The position numbers were made by a program, and so were the translations under genes. The notes beneath the pieces are model-generated. The model did not search any database and had not been told where the DNA came from. It was given only the letters and a program-made list of their open reading frames with translations. From Lachnospiraceae bacterium (lineage in GTDB: Bacteria > Bacillota > Clostridia > Lachnospirales > Lachnospiraceae): 59,762 nucleotides of DNA. Of this stretch, positions 52,070 to 59,762 are shown in pieces. How positions within the stretch are numbered: the stretch's first letter is position 1; every line of letters starts with the position of its first letter. The stretch lies in contig JAEEOJ010000147.1 of assembly GCA_016284175.1 (NCBI GenBank), positions 1 through 59,762 on the forward strand, given 5' to 3'.

Positions 52070-52882
52070 TTATTCGCCTTTAAGCATTATCATTCCTGCC
52101 ATCGTGCCGCGTTTGCCTTTCTGCGCGCGGTGCGAGAACAATACATCGTTGTTGCAGCATGTGCAGAGTCCGGAGATGCTGATATGCTCGGGTAAAATGC
52201 CCGAATATGCGAGCGTTCCGAAAATAATTCTGCTTAAATCCAGATCGAATTTATCATCGTCTTTTTCAAAATACCAGGCATCGTCCAGATAATCGAATTC
52301 AATAAATTCCTCAAAAACATCACGGCTTACTTCATAGCAGCACATTCCTATGCATGGACCTACTCCGGCATAGATGTCTTCGGGTTTGCATCCGTATTCT
52401 TCAACCATCTTTTCAACCACTCTTGCGGAGATTTCCTGAGCAGTTCCTTTCCAGCCCGAATGCGCAATACCGATTGCTTTTTTTACGGGGTCTACAAAGA
52501 AAACGGGAACGCAGTCAGCACAGGTAACTGTGATTGCGAGATTAGGCTCGTTGGTTACAAGCGCATCCACGTTCATATAATTAAACGGTTTTAAAATTCC
52601 GCATCCCGCATCGTTTCTTGTTGCCACGCGGACATTGCTTCCGTGGTTTAAATTGCCTATTACAACATCTTCAAGTTTGATTCCGACAGCATCCGTGAAA
52701 AGCTCATAGTTTTTTAGGATGTTTTCTTTTGAATCATCTGTTTTGATTCCGAGATTCATCGAAGAATAATATCCTTCGCTTACGCCTCCTTCTCTCGAAG
52801 AAAACGCATGAACAAGAAAATCAAACTGTTCAAAATCGGGGAACGTATAATACATTACTTCGTTGTTGTAGTTTTCTTTCAT
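52070..52882 (-). CDS. pgeF: Peptidoglycan editing factor PgeF (polyphenol oxidase/YfiH family)
   Basis: About 270 aa from ATG 52882, with AGGAAAGGG just upstream; the open frame continues further 5' only because it runs through the SRP RNA gene. Copper/zinc ligands lie in NHGSNVRV, CADCVPVFFVDP and AHSGWKGTAQE, with GPCIGMCCYEV later on. In E. coli PgeF corrects L-Ser misincorporated in muropeptides. It lies 22 bases after the SRP RNA 3' end, so it probably shares the SRP RNA promoter. Confidence 0.9.
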   Translation of the reverse strand: MKENYNNEVMYYTFPDFEQFDFLVHAFSSREGGVSEGYYSSMNLGIKTDDSKENILKNYELFTDAVGIKLEDVVIGNLNHGSNVRVATRNDAGCGILKPFNYMNVDALVTNEPNLAITVTCADCVPVFFVDPVKKAIGIAHSGWKGTAQEISARVVEKMVEEYGCKPEDIYAGVGPCIGMCCYEVSRDVFEEFIEFDYLDDAWYFEKDDDKFDLDLSRIIFGTLAYSGILPEHISISGLCTCCNNDVLFSHRAQKGKRGTMAGMIMLKGE

Positions 52883-52904
52883 GTAAACCCTTTCCTGTAC
52901 AAAA

Positions 52905-53097
52905 ATACCCTCAATGCAAGCTTGAGGCATATATCTCAGAAAAGCGGCCGGACCCAGGCACCCTTGCGGCACCCGGAAGATTCCTCTTAGTGCTGCTTCG
53001 TTCCCGACCTGACACGGTTCGTGGATTTCCGTCGCGCAAGACCCAAACCCAGACCGCTTATCTGAAACATACGCCAGACTCAAATTGCATTGAGGGC
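52905..53097 (-). ncRNA. ffs: Signal recognition particle RNA (4.5S/6S type)
   Basis: RNA of about 190 nt, transcribed from a perfect promoter. The ends pair: CCCTCAATGC (53087-53096) with GCATTGAGGG (52908-52917), followed by a U-run. The S-domain core GTCAGGTCGGGAACGAAGCAGC contains the GGAA tetraloop and the asymmetric loop that Ffh binds, as in E. coli CAGGTC...GGAAGGAAGCAGC. The long helix continues with GGCG/ATGCC and AAGCGG/CCGCTT. It is longer than the E. coli RNA but lacks an obvious Alu domain. Confidence 0.9.
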
Positions 53098-53104
53098 GAA
53101 TTTG

Positions 53105-53133
53105 AGTATATAAAATTTACGTACAAATGTCAA
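53105..53133 (-). promoter_or_regulatory. Strong sigma-A promoter of the SRP RNA
   Basis: -35 TTGACA at 53128-53133 and -10 TATACT at 53105-53110, spacer 17. Its -35 box contains the stop codon of the lipoprotein gene (53130-53132). The predicted start, near 53097, matches the base-paired 5' end of the RNA. Confidence 0.85.
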
Positions 53134-55406
53134 TCTGTGAGCACGGGATTAAGCTCGATATCCGGCTCGTCTCCCCTTGAATTGATTACTGTATAATTAA
53201 AGTTTCTGAAAAGATAACATCTGGTTTCGCCTAAATCCTTATCGGCTGCATAAGAGCTTGTTGCGGTTACGGCAAAAATTAATCCGTCTATATTCTCACC
53301 TTCCTGGAATATTTCGGCGGTCATACCGTCGTAAACGGCGTGAGGATTTTCCTCAATGAAGTCGGTTTTTATCAGTTCCGCGCCGTCAAATAAATTGTAG
53401 TAACACAAATTACCGTAAGTATCCTCGGATAAATATATATCGCCATCAGGATTAACATCAGCAAATACAAGATCAAAGTTATAGTCATGGTAAAAATACG
53501 GTCTGCCATAAATATCTATAAGATCCGGCAATCCCTTGTATTCGACTTTTCCGGAATTTTCAACTCCGGGCTCTGCTTCCAAAACAATAATTTCCTTTAT
53601 CTGCCCGTATTTTCCGACAACATGGTTTATTCCCACATGTACGCTGTCAGCAAGCACTTCAATCTGATAGATTCCGGCATAACCATCCTTCCAGATATCT
53701 TTTGCATCATATTCAGCCAGTACGATCCCTTCTCCTCCGTAGTATCTCTGATACTCCGTAAGACGTATCTTATCACTGTCGTTGGCTGTAACTACATAAA
53801 TGCTGTCTCCGGAGATTTTTACTGCATAAACGTAATCCTCGGGAATCAGATTAAGATCCACTCGATACGCATTACCGTAATCTATATAAAGATTTCCTGC
53901 CAGGAACTGATATACCGCAAAACTGTTGCCTTCATCCGAAACAGCCTCTATCTCGGTAAATGTGTCCGTGTCTGACCATTCTTCCAAAGCAGAACCGTCA
54001 GGATAGCAGCTCATCAGATACTCAACCGAATAAACCTCTTTCACATCATATCTTTCGGAATAAAACTTACCGTTCACATAGTAAAGAGGCCCCGCGCAGT
54101 AATCCCTGTAAGCCAGTCCGCATTCTTTTGTATTTAAATCGTAATAGCATACACAGCCTTCGTCGTTTAACTGATATGCATTGGTAAACTCTCCCCAGTC
54201 GGAATAAAACGACGACATGTCAGTTAAGTCATAATATCTGAAAAATACAAGGTTTCCGACTCTGACAAAATCGGTTCCGTTATTTTCAACATCCTGAGTG
54301 GCCCTGAAATGAGCACAGATTTCTCTCATTTCACCGCCCACATCGAGGACTGCTTCTCCTTTTATTGCGTCCAGGTTGTCCGGATCATACAAAGCAACAA
54401 TCGGAATATCATTAATATCCACACGTTCAAAAACTGTTTTGCCTTCTTCAATGAAATAAAAACTTTCAGCAAACTCAAGTTCATCGCCGTTTAATTCATA
54501 TGAAAACTGATATATTTCGGGAGATCCGCTTCTGAACTGATTTACAATCATTTCTCCGCTTCCTGCCTCGCTTAAATCACAATAGCCTGTGCAAAGATTT
54601 GCCTCAATTCCGCCTGTTTTCTGATAAACACTTGCCTCGGCGAATTCTTCTCCTTTTTCAAAAGTAATAAACCAGGGATTATCACTGTCCTTCTGTTTCC
54701 ATATACCGTAAAGATTTTCGTCCGCACAGTTTGTCGCGAAATTTTCGGAAGCATATGAATCGATATCACCCATAAAGAAGTCTTCAACTTTTTCACTTCT
54801 TGAAAGTTCAATCATTCTTCCGTTGGTTCCTATAGGACATAATGCCTCGTCACCCTCAATCTTGATGCCGTCATCCGTTAGGCTGATTACGCCTTCAACG
54901 GGAGCGCTCCAGTATCTTCCGAAATTGGACATGATGGAAAATGTCAGAACGCCGATTCTTGCCTCGTTAGTATTCTCGTAATAAAAATCCCTCGGATCCT
55001 CGGGGATAAATTCCATCATCCAGAATGAGTAAATATCGAGTTCTTCCTCGGATTCAACATATCCGCCGTAGGCGTATACATTTCCGTAATAGTTATAAAT
55101 TGAAAGCGCAAAAGGAGCTCCGCCTTCGTCAATTGCAAAATAAGTGCCTTCGATTTTTGATGCAAAAGCATTCTCGCTAAACTCGGGCACTTCGTAATTA
55201 GTGTTGTCTGCGGGACTTACGGTATTTGACTCGCCGTTTCCCGAAGTATCGTTATTATTGGCATTTGTGCTTGCCGTGTTAAGCTGAGCCTGAGACAAGT
55301 TGTCGTCTTTGCTCGTATTAACACCCGTCGGAGTGCAGGCGAACAGAAATACAAGCATATTTAAAGCTATTAAACCCGATGCAATTCTTTTAAGAATTTT
55401 CTTCAT
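53130..55406 (-). CDS. Large secreted lipoprotein of unknown function
   Basis: 758 aa. Lipobox FLFACTP with Cys24 after a typical signal peptide, then a Ser/Asn/Thr-rich spacer (30-70). The rest is soluble and beta-rich with repeated Tyr/Asp/Glu motifs (AYGGYVESEEELDIYSF, GNLCYYNLFDGAELIKTD), suggesting a beta-propeller-like module late in the protein. No catalytic motif was recognised. Follows MATE gene 2 by 43 bases, probably in one transcript. No terminator was seen before the SRP RNA promoter. Confidence 0.7.
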   Translation of the reverse strand: MKKILKRIASGLIALNMLVFLFACTPTGVNTSKDDNLSQAQLNTASTNANNNDTSGNGESNTVSPADNTNYEVPEFSENAFASKIEGTYFAIDEGGAPFALSIYNYYGNVYAYGGYVESEEELDIYSFWMMEFIPEDPRDFYYENTNEARIGVLTFSIMSNFGRYWSAPVEGVISLTDDGIKIEGDEALCPIGTNGRMIELSRSEKVEDFFMGDIDSYASENFATNCADENLYGIWKQKDSDNPWFITFEKGEEFAEASVYQKTGGIEANLCTGYCDLSEAGSGEMIVNQFRSGSPEIYQFSYELNGDELEFAESFYFIEEGKTVFERVDINDIPIVALYDPDNLDAIKGEAVLDVGGEMREICAHFRATQDVENNGTDFVRVGNLVFFRYYDLTDMSSFYSDWGEFTNAYQLNDEGCVCYYDLNTKECGLAYRDYCAGPLYYVNGKFYSERYDVKEVYSVEYLMSCYPDGSALEEWSDTDTFTEIEAVSDEGNSFAVYQFLAGNLYIDYGNAYRVDLNLIPEDYVYAVKISGDSIYVVTANDSDKIRLTEYQRYYGGEGIVLAEYDAKDIWKDGYAGIYQIEVLADSVHVGINHVVGKYGQIKEIIVLEAEPGVENSGKVEYKGLPDLIDIYGRPYFYHDYNFDLVFADVNPDGDIYLSEDTYGNLCYYNLFDGAELIKTDFIEENPHAVYDGMTAEIFQEGENIDGLIFAVTATSSYAADKDLGETRCYLFRNFNYTVINSRGDEPDIELNPVLTD

Positions 55407-55449
55407 ATCCTCTTTCCTTTTTTACACTGTATTTTAACCGAATGTTTCG

Positions 55450-56808
55450 TCAGTCAACATTATCTCTCGTGATATTCTGCGCCCATTTGTGGCTGTAAAA
55501 ATGCTTAAATACCCACGGCCATTTTACGAACTCGTCCGTACAAAGCAGGAAATATACCCATTTTACGGGGAGTTTAAGCACAAACGCCGCAAGCAGTCCG
55601 AGCGGTACCGCATAAGCCCACATATCTATAAGGTCACACCAGAAACCGAATTTCGAGTCGCCTCCGGCTCTGAATATACCGGCTATAAGACACGTGTTGA
55701 CAGCCGTACCTGTAATATAATACGAATTGATTAAAAGCATGAATTTAAGATATTCGTCAGCCAGGGGCGTTAAATCGGTGAACATGAATACAAGTGGCAT
55801 TATCGCAACTACAAAGAGTCCCCCGATAATACCCGTCACAACCGCCAGTCTTAAGCAGATATGACCTGCTTTTATTCCGTCCTCCACATTTCCTTCGCCC
55901 AAGATCTGACCGACTATAATTCCCGAAGCCATTCCGATACCGTAGCACATTACGCATCCTAAATTTCTGACCACGTTGATAATCGAATACGCGGCAACCG
56001 CATCCTCTCCGAGATGTCCGATAATGGCCGAATATGCGCTGAATGCAAGCGACCATGCAAGATCGTTGCCTATAGCGGGCATCGCCATCGAAAAAAAGTC
56101 ATGCTCAAGAGTTTTATGCCTTTGAAACATGGTTTTTAATGTGAGCGCCACGCCGGGCTTCATGAATACCGATACTAAAATACATCCGATTAACTGAATG
56201 AGTCGGCTCGTCGTGGTCGCAATCGCAACACCGATGACACCGAGCTTGGGTGCACCGAAAAGTCCAAAAATAAATACCGCATTCAAAGTCACATTGCAGA
56301 CTAACGCAACCGCTTCGAGCACCGTGCTTACGGTTACCTTGTCGATACATCTTAAAATCGACATATAAACCGCGCTTACCGCCCAGAATAAAAGGCCGGG
56401 CGCTATAAACATAAGGTACTTTGAACCGATTTCGATTAAAGTTTCGTCATTTGTGTAAATCCGCATCAGCGTTCGCGGAATTAAAAGACATAAAAGCGCT
56501 CCGAGAGCTGCCACCGACAGCGCGAATTTATGACCTATGCCTTCGACCTTTTCGATGGTCTTCATATCGCCCTTGCCGTAATACTGCGCGGCGAGCATGG
56601 CAATACCGGTACCGATTCCGTACAGGAACATGAAAAGAATTCCCACCATGCTGTTGGCGAGAGAAACGGCACCTATCGCTGACTGTCCGACGTAATTAAG
56701 CATCAGAACATCGGCGCTTGATACCGCGGCGTCGATGATATTCTGAAACACTATCGGAAGTGCGACAACACATATTTTTTTGTATAATTCTCTTCTTTTT
56801 TCCATCAT
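55450..56808 (-). CDS. MATE-family efflux transporter 2
   Basis: 452 aa with about twelve helices: VFQNIIDAAVSSADVLMLNY at the start, IGTGIAMLAAQYYGKG and AGIFRAGGDSKFGFWCDLI later. Probably exports cationic drugs or a metabolite using Na+ or H+. A good promoter lies at 56824-56852. Weak ribosome site (GAG) before ATG 56808; ATG 56805 is an alternative. Leads the transcript with the lipoprotein gene. Confidence 0.92.
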   Translation of the reverse strand: MMEKRRELYKKICVVALPIVFQNIIDAAVSSADVLMLNYVGQSAIGAVSLANSMVGILFMFLYGIGTGIAMLAAQYYGKGDMKTIEKVEGIGHKFALSVAALGALLCLLIPRTLMRIYTNDETLIEIGSKYLMFIAPGLLFWAVSAVYMSILRCIDKVTVSTVLEAVALVCNVTLNAVFIFGLFGAPKLGVIGVAIATTTSRLIQLIGCILVSVFMKPGVALTLKTMFQRHKTLEHDFFSMAMPAIGNDLAWSLAFSAYSAIIGHLGEDAVAAYSIINVVRNLGCVMCYGIGMASGIIVGQILGEGNVEDGIKAGHICLRLAVVTGIIGGLFVVAIMPLVFMFTDLTPLADEYLKFMLLINSYYITGTAVNTCLIAGIFRAGGDSKFGFWCDLIDMWAYAVPLGLLAAFVLKLPVKWVYFLLCTDEFVKWPWVFKHFYSHKWAQNITRDNVD

Positions 56809-56823
56809 AATCTCAACATTTCA

Positions 56824-56852
56824 ATAATATCATTTTTTGCCTTAAAACTCAA
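56824..56852 (-). promoter_or_regulatory. Promoter of MATE gene 2
   Basis: -35 TTGAGT at 56847-56852, -10 TATTAT at 56824-56829, spacer 17. Confidence 0.6.
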
Positions 56853-56871
56853 CGTCACAGCGCCCTCATCC

Positions 56872-56900
56872 TTGAGATATCGGCGAATGTATGCTATCAT
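56872..56900 (+). promoter_or_regulatory. Promoter of the glycosyltransferase pair
   Basis: -35 TTGAGA at 56872-56877, -10 TATCAT at 56895-56900, spacer 17. Leader of about 30 nt. Confidence 0.6.
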
Positions 56901-56936
56901 TTTTAGAGTATTGATAAGAGTAAAAGAGAAGTCATT

Positions 56937-58019
56937 ATGGATAAAAAAGGCAGAATATACGTCTGTCACACCTACTATCACGTATATGTGGCACTTTTAA
57001 AAGAATTCAATCTACCAAAAGAAGAACGATTTAAGGCAGACCTTGTCTTAAGTCTTATGTCCAATGACTTCGAAACCTTTGCAGAAAGGGTCAAAGAAAC
57101 AAAAGTTTTCGAAAACGTATTTCTTTTCGACGAAAAAAGAGAAACATACTTCCCCGAAGTTGCCGTGCTTAAAAATGATGCGGGCAACGTCGTTTCGAAT
57201 ATGATCAACCGCATCAAATTTACCAAAGCATTTGCTAAGGCCCAGGAACCTTTTGTACCTGTGGATTTTTCCAAATACAAAGACGTATACGTCTTCTGCG
57301 ACGTCGATCCGATAGGACTTTACCTGAATCAGAAAAAGATTAAATACCACGCCATAGAAGACGGCTTCAACTATCTTAAATTCTACGATCCAGTTCCCGC
57401 AAAGTCCGACAATAAGGGCTTTTGGGGGCTTAAGAAATTTTTCAGCATGGGGCTTAATTTAATCTTCATCCGCGACGGATACAGCAAGTACTGCATCGAT
57501 ATGGAAGTAAACGATTTGTCAGTGGTGAAGGATTCTTTTAAGAAGTATGTCGAAGTGCCGCGTGCAGAACTTTTAAGCAGACTCAACAAAGACGATAAAG
57601 AACTCATGATGAGAGTGTTCGTAAAAGACTTTGACACCTTAAAAGAGCAGCTCTCAAACGTGGATTCAAACAGAAAAAACATCATCATTTTGACCGAGCC
57701 TCTGACAACTGATTTAAAGCAGAGAGAGAAACTTTTCAGAGACCTTGTGGAAGATTATTCGAAAGAAGGTGAAGTTTTCTTAAAGCCTCATCCGAGGGAC
57801 GAACTCGATTATCCGACGGTCTTTTCCGACGTAAAACAGTTTGACCGAACCGTACCCATGGAAATCCTCAATTTCTTCGAGGATATCAGTTTTGATAAAG
57901 TCGTATCGGTATACACTCAGCTTGATTCGGTTAAGTTTGCCAAAGAGAAAGTCTACCTCGGACACGATTTTATGGATAAATACGAAGACCCCGAGATTCA
58001 CAGAAAGCATCATAAATAA
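56937..58019 (+). CDS. Glycosyltransferase with GT52/sialyltransferase-like motifs
   Basis: 360 aa, cytoplasmic GT-B-type. Glu141-Asp142-Gly143 (HAIEDGFNYL) corresponds to the D/E-D/E-G motif and His285-Pro286 (LKPHPRDELDYP) to the HP motif of bacterial sialyltransferases (GT52/GT38/GT80). N-terminal GRIYVCHTYYHVYVALL also resembles GT52. Donor and acceptor are not provable; no sialic acid synthesis genes are in view. It precedes a GT2 gene by 10 bases, suggesting capsule or wall-polymer assembly. Confidence 0.72.
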   Translation: MDKKGRIYVCHTYYHVYVALLKEFNLPKEERFKADLVLSLMSNDFETFAERVKETKVFENVFLFDEKRETYFPEVAVLKNDAGNVVSNMINRIKFTKAFAKAQEPFVPVDFSKYKDVYVFCDVDPIGLYLNQKKIKYHAIEDGFNYLKFYDPVPAKSDNKGFWGLKKFFSMGLNLIFIRDGYSKYCIDMEVNDLSVVKDSFKKYVEVPRAELLSRLNKDDKELMMRVFVKDFDTLKEQLSNVDSNRKNIIILTEPLTTDLKQREKLFRDLVEDYSKEGEVFLKPHPRDELDYPTVFSDVKQFDRTVPMEILNFFEDISFDKVVSVYTQLDSVKFAKEKVYLGHDFMDKYEDPEIHRKHHK

Positions 58020-58029
58020 GGAATATCAG

Positions 58030-59061
58030 ATGGATTTTACAAAGAAACTGAGCATTATAGTACCCGTGTACAATATGAATCACGACGGAAATCTAAATTT
58101 CTGTCTGGATTCGCTTGTCGCTCAGACCGTAAAAGACTTTGAAATAATCGCCGTAAACGATGCTTCCACAGACGATTCGCTGGATGTTTTATACGATTAC
58201 GAAAAAAAATACCCCGGGCTTTTTAAAATCATAACTTACGCCGAAAATAAACATCAGGGCGGAGCCAAAAACGAGGGCTTGAAAATCGCCGAAGGCAAGT
58301 GGATTGGCTTTATCGACAGTGACGACTGGATCACAAAAGACTATTACGAAAAGCTCATAAAAAAGGCCGAAGAAACAGGCGCGGATATCGTCGGCTGCGA
58401 TTACAACATCGTATCCTCACATACATTTGAACGCGGAAACCACGTTTCCTCCAACAGCTTCGATCAGTCCGGAGAACTGACCAAAGAAAGAATGAGCAGT
58501 CTGTTCAGATCTTTCGGAAGCATGGTAATCAAAATCTACAAACACGACATCATAAAAGAAAATAACTTGGACTTCCCCGAAGGTATCTTTTATGAGGATA
58601 ACTGTGCAGCCAGAGTCTGGGCGACGTATTTTAAGCATTTCGAATACATAAACGAAGACAATTACTATTACCTTCAGCACAATACTTCGACGGTTCACAC
58701 CATCACCGAGCAAAGATGCTTAGACAGAATATCGGCCATGGATATTATGGTTGACGAGTTTAAAAAACGCGGACTCTACGATGAGTATAAGGATGAAATC
58801 GAGGACGTGTATACACAGCTCGGGTTCAGGATTACGCTCTTTTCCTATATGCTCGGTTGCAAAGAGAAAAACTTAAAGTTCGTTAAAAAACTCAAAACGA
58901 ATTTCGCCCAAAAATTCCCGAATTTCAGGCAGAACAAATACTACTCAATCCCTGATAAGGAAGAAGAGAAAATGGTTAATCTGTGCATGAAATCGCCATT
59001 CATTTTTTACAATTATTATTCTCTTTTATGGAAATACAGAAACAGAAAAGCCGGCAGATAA
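58030..59061 (+). CDS. GT2-family glycosyltransferase
   Basis: 343 aa from ATG 58030, after AAGGA; the frame is open further upstream inside the preceding gene but out of its frame, so that part is not coding. LSIIVPVYNM at 7-16, VNDASTDDS around Asp44, and the DxD-type DSDD at 96-99 show an inverting GT-A nucleotide-sugar transferase. The C-terminal third (MVNLCMKSPFIFYNYYSLLW) may touch the membrane. Follows the sialyltransferase-like gene by 10 bases. Its last codons form part of the terminator stem. Confidence 0.88.
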   Translation: MDFTKKLSIIVPVYNMNHDGNLNFCLDSLVAQTVKDFEIIAVNDASTDDSLDVLYDYEKKYPGLFKIITYAENKHQGGAKNEGLKIAEGKWIGFIDSDDWITKDYYEKLIKKAEETGADIVGCDYNIVSSHTFERGNHVSSNSFDQSGELTKERMSSLFRSFGSMVIKIYKHDIIKENNLDFPEGIFYEDNCAARVWATYFKHFEYINEDNYYYLQHNTSTVHTITEQRCLDRISAMDIMVDEFKKRGLYDEYKDEIEDVYTQLGFRITLFSYMLGCKEKNLKFVKKLKTNFAQKFPNFRQNKYYSIPDKEEEKMVNLCMKSPFIFYNYYSLLWKYRNRKAGR

Positions 59062-59075
59062 AGCCGGCTTTTTTT
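59046..59075. terminator. Bidirectional terminator between the GT2 and hydrolase genes
   Basis: AAAAGCCGGC and GCCGGCTTTT form a perfect stem with a seven-base loop; T7 follows on the plus strand and TTTTCTG on the minus. The stop codon of the GT2 gene lies in the loop. Confidence 0.88.
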
Positions 59076-59091
59076 GAAAAGAAAAACTGTT

Positions 59092-59762
59092 TTACTTAAT
59101 AAAATTCAGGATATCCTCATATACCATATCCTTCGCGTCTTCATTTAAAATCTCATGGCGAAGGTTCGGATACATTTTTCCGTCAACATCCGTATAACCC
59201 TGCTTTTTTAAAAGTTCCATTGCTGCGTTGAAAGCTTTTTCGTTTACTGCGCAGGGATCGTCCGCGCCCGAGAAAAATCTGATGGGAAGATTGGGGTTAT
59301 TCATCACATATCCGCCGTCGGTATATGTTAACATCGTGAGTTTTACGAGGTTTAAATAACCGTTTAAGGTGAACATATAGTTGCAAAGCGGGTCTTCGTT
59401 ATACTTCTTGACCTTTTCGGGATCGGAATTGACCCACATATGCGGCACTCCTTCTTTTTTGAATCTTTTCTCGTAATCTCCCACTACAAGATCCGATATA
59501 AATTTCGATCTCGTTTTCTCGCCCTTAATATTGGTTACCATTTTTATAAGTGCGAGTCCGGGCTTCATTCCGGGTTTCTTTGACGGACAGCCGATGACAA
59601 CGAGTTTGTCGATGTCCGCATCATATTTTCTTAAGTAACACCTGACAACCATCGAACCCATGCTGTGTCCAAGAAGAATATAGGGGAGCTCTTCTTTTAT
59701 GAGTTCCTTTGCATAAGACTTCGTCTCGAGTGTAATCTCATGCGTATCATCTATGAGTGCCA
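59092..59762 (-). CDS. Alpha/beta-hydrolase (lysophospholipase-like), 5' end outside the window
   Basis: At least 223 residues; the frame stays open to the window edge, so the true start is beyond 59762. The nucleophile elbow ILLGHSMGSM is complete near 59661; an ATG there is the Met of GHSMG and not a start. The acid is likely Asp in FFSGADDPC and the His in YPNLRHEIL, matching the monoglyceride lipase/lysophospholipase pattern. Cytoplasmic, function inferred. Confidence 0.88.
   Translation of the reverse strand, partial: ALIDDTHEITLETKSYAKELIKEELPYILLGHSMGSMVVRCYLRKYDADIDKLVVIGCPSKKPGMKPGLALIKMVTNIKGEKTRSKFISDLVVGDYEKRFKKEGVPHMWVNSDPEKVKKYNEDPLCNYMFTLNGYLNLVKLTMLTYTDGGYVMNNPNLPIRFFSGADDPCAVNEKAFNAAMELLKKQGYTDVDGKMYPNLRHEILNEDAKDMVYEDILNFIK

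Noticed and set aside
52883-53083. N-terminal extension of pgeF giving a 337-residue protein
   Set aside because: The extra sequence is the SRP RNA on the same strand; ATG 52882 has its own ribosome site and starts the conserved protein.
57841-58029. Upstream extension of the GT2 gene
   Set aside because: It is the out-of-frame shadow of the preceding gene; ATG 58030 with AAGGA begins the conserved LSIIVPVYN region.
59659-59661. ATG as start of the alpha/beta hydrolase
   Set aside because: This Met belongs to the catalytic GHSMG motif, and the frame continues to the window edge.

Overview
The window looks like a chromosomal segment of an anaerobic, low-to-mid G+C Firmicute of the Lachnospiraceae (Butyrivibrio/Pseudobutyrivibrio/Roseburia-like). 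The reasons are a clostridial S10-spc ribosomal gene order, a zinc-type S14, families common in Lachnospiraceae (DUF5702, DUF5711, a FHA protein with a DUF6382-like N-terminus, a Gram-positive Tad locus), plant-polysaccharide enzymes, and strong TTGACA/TATAAT promoters with AGGAGG ribosome sites. The genus is an inference; no rRNA gene is present.

Region 1 (1-12238, minus strand) is one long translation operon: rpsJ-rplC-rplD-rplW-rplB-rpsS-rplV-rpsC-rplP-rpmC-rpsQ-rplN-rplX-rplE-rpsN-rpsH-rplF-rplR-rpsE-rpmD-rplO-secY-adk-map, with map cut by the window edge. A sigma-A promoter sits at 12210-12238, and the roughly 245-nt leader contains several hairpins, one resembling an attenuator. Region 2 (12336-16074) holds two related small membrane proteins and a divergent, possibly leaderless gene for a membrane-anchored SGNH hydrolase. 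Region 3 (16071-22671, minus) is a tight seven-gene operon that starts with a cytoplasmic GH5 glycosidase and continues dnaX-ybaB-recR-galM-DUF5711-TM2 protein. Region 4 (22694-24431) is the divergent bioY/birA pair with BirA-like half-sites between them. Region 5 (24436-29473) holds an EAL phosphodiesterase with a degenerate GGDEF domain, pgi, and murG.

Region 6 (29523-32174) is a small accessory island: an A+T-rich amidohydrolase gene and an IS256-family insertion sequence lying just 3' of a HIT/DUF3137 operon. Region 7 (33660-42993, minus) is a complete Gram-positive Tad (tight adherence) pilus locus: two prepilin peptidases, TadZ, TadA, TadB, a TadC with a large extra domain, a Flp pilin, a DUF5702 protein, two TadE-like pseudopilins and an FHA protein. 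One TadE carries two Cys/His modules. The first peptidase gene appears to have a one-base shift at its 5' end.

Region 8 (43103-46087) pairs a GH43 glycosidase with a type-B carboxylesterase, probably for xylan or arabinoxylan side chains. An Rpn-family nuclease gene follows (46526-47452). Region 9 (47494-52069) is an alcohol dehydrogenase-SDR-MATE operon with a divergent AraC regulator. Region 10 (52070-53133) contains an SRP RNA of about 190 nt with its own promoter, directly upstream of pgeF. Region 11 (53130-59762) has a large lipoprotein and a MATE exporter, a divergent pair of glycosyltransferases (one with bacterial sialyltransferase-like motifs), and a truncated alpha/beta hydrolase.

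No tRNA, rRNA, CRISPR array or prophage was seen. Functions are assigned from motifs and family knowledge; no database search was run.
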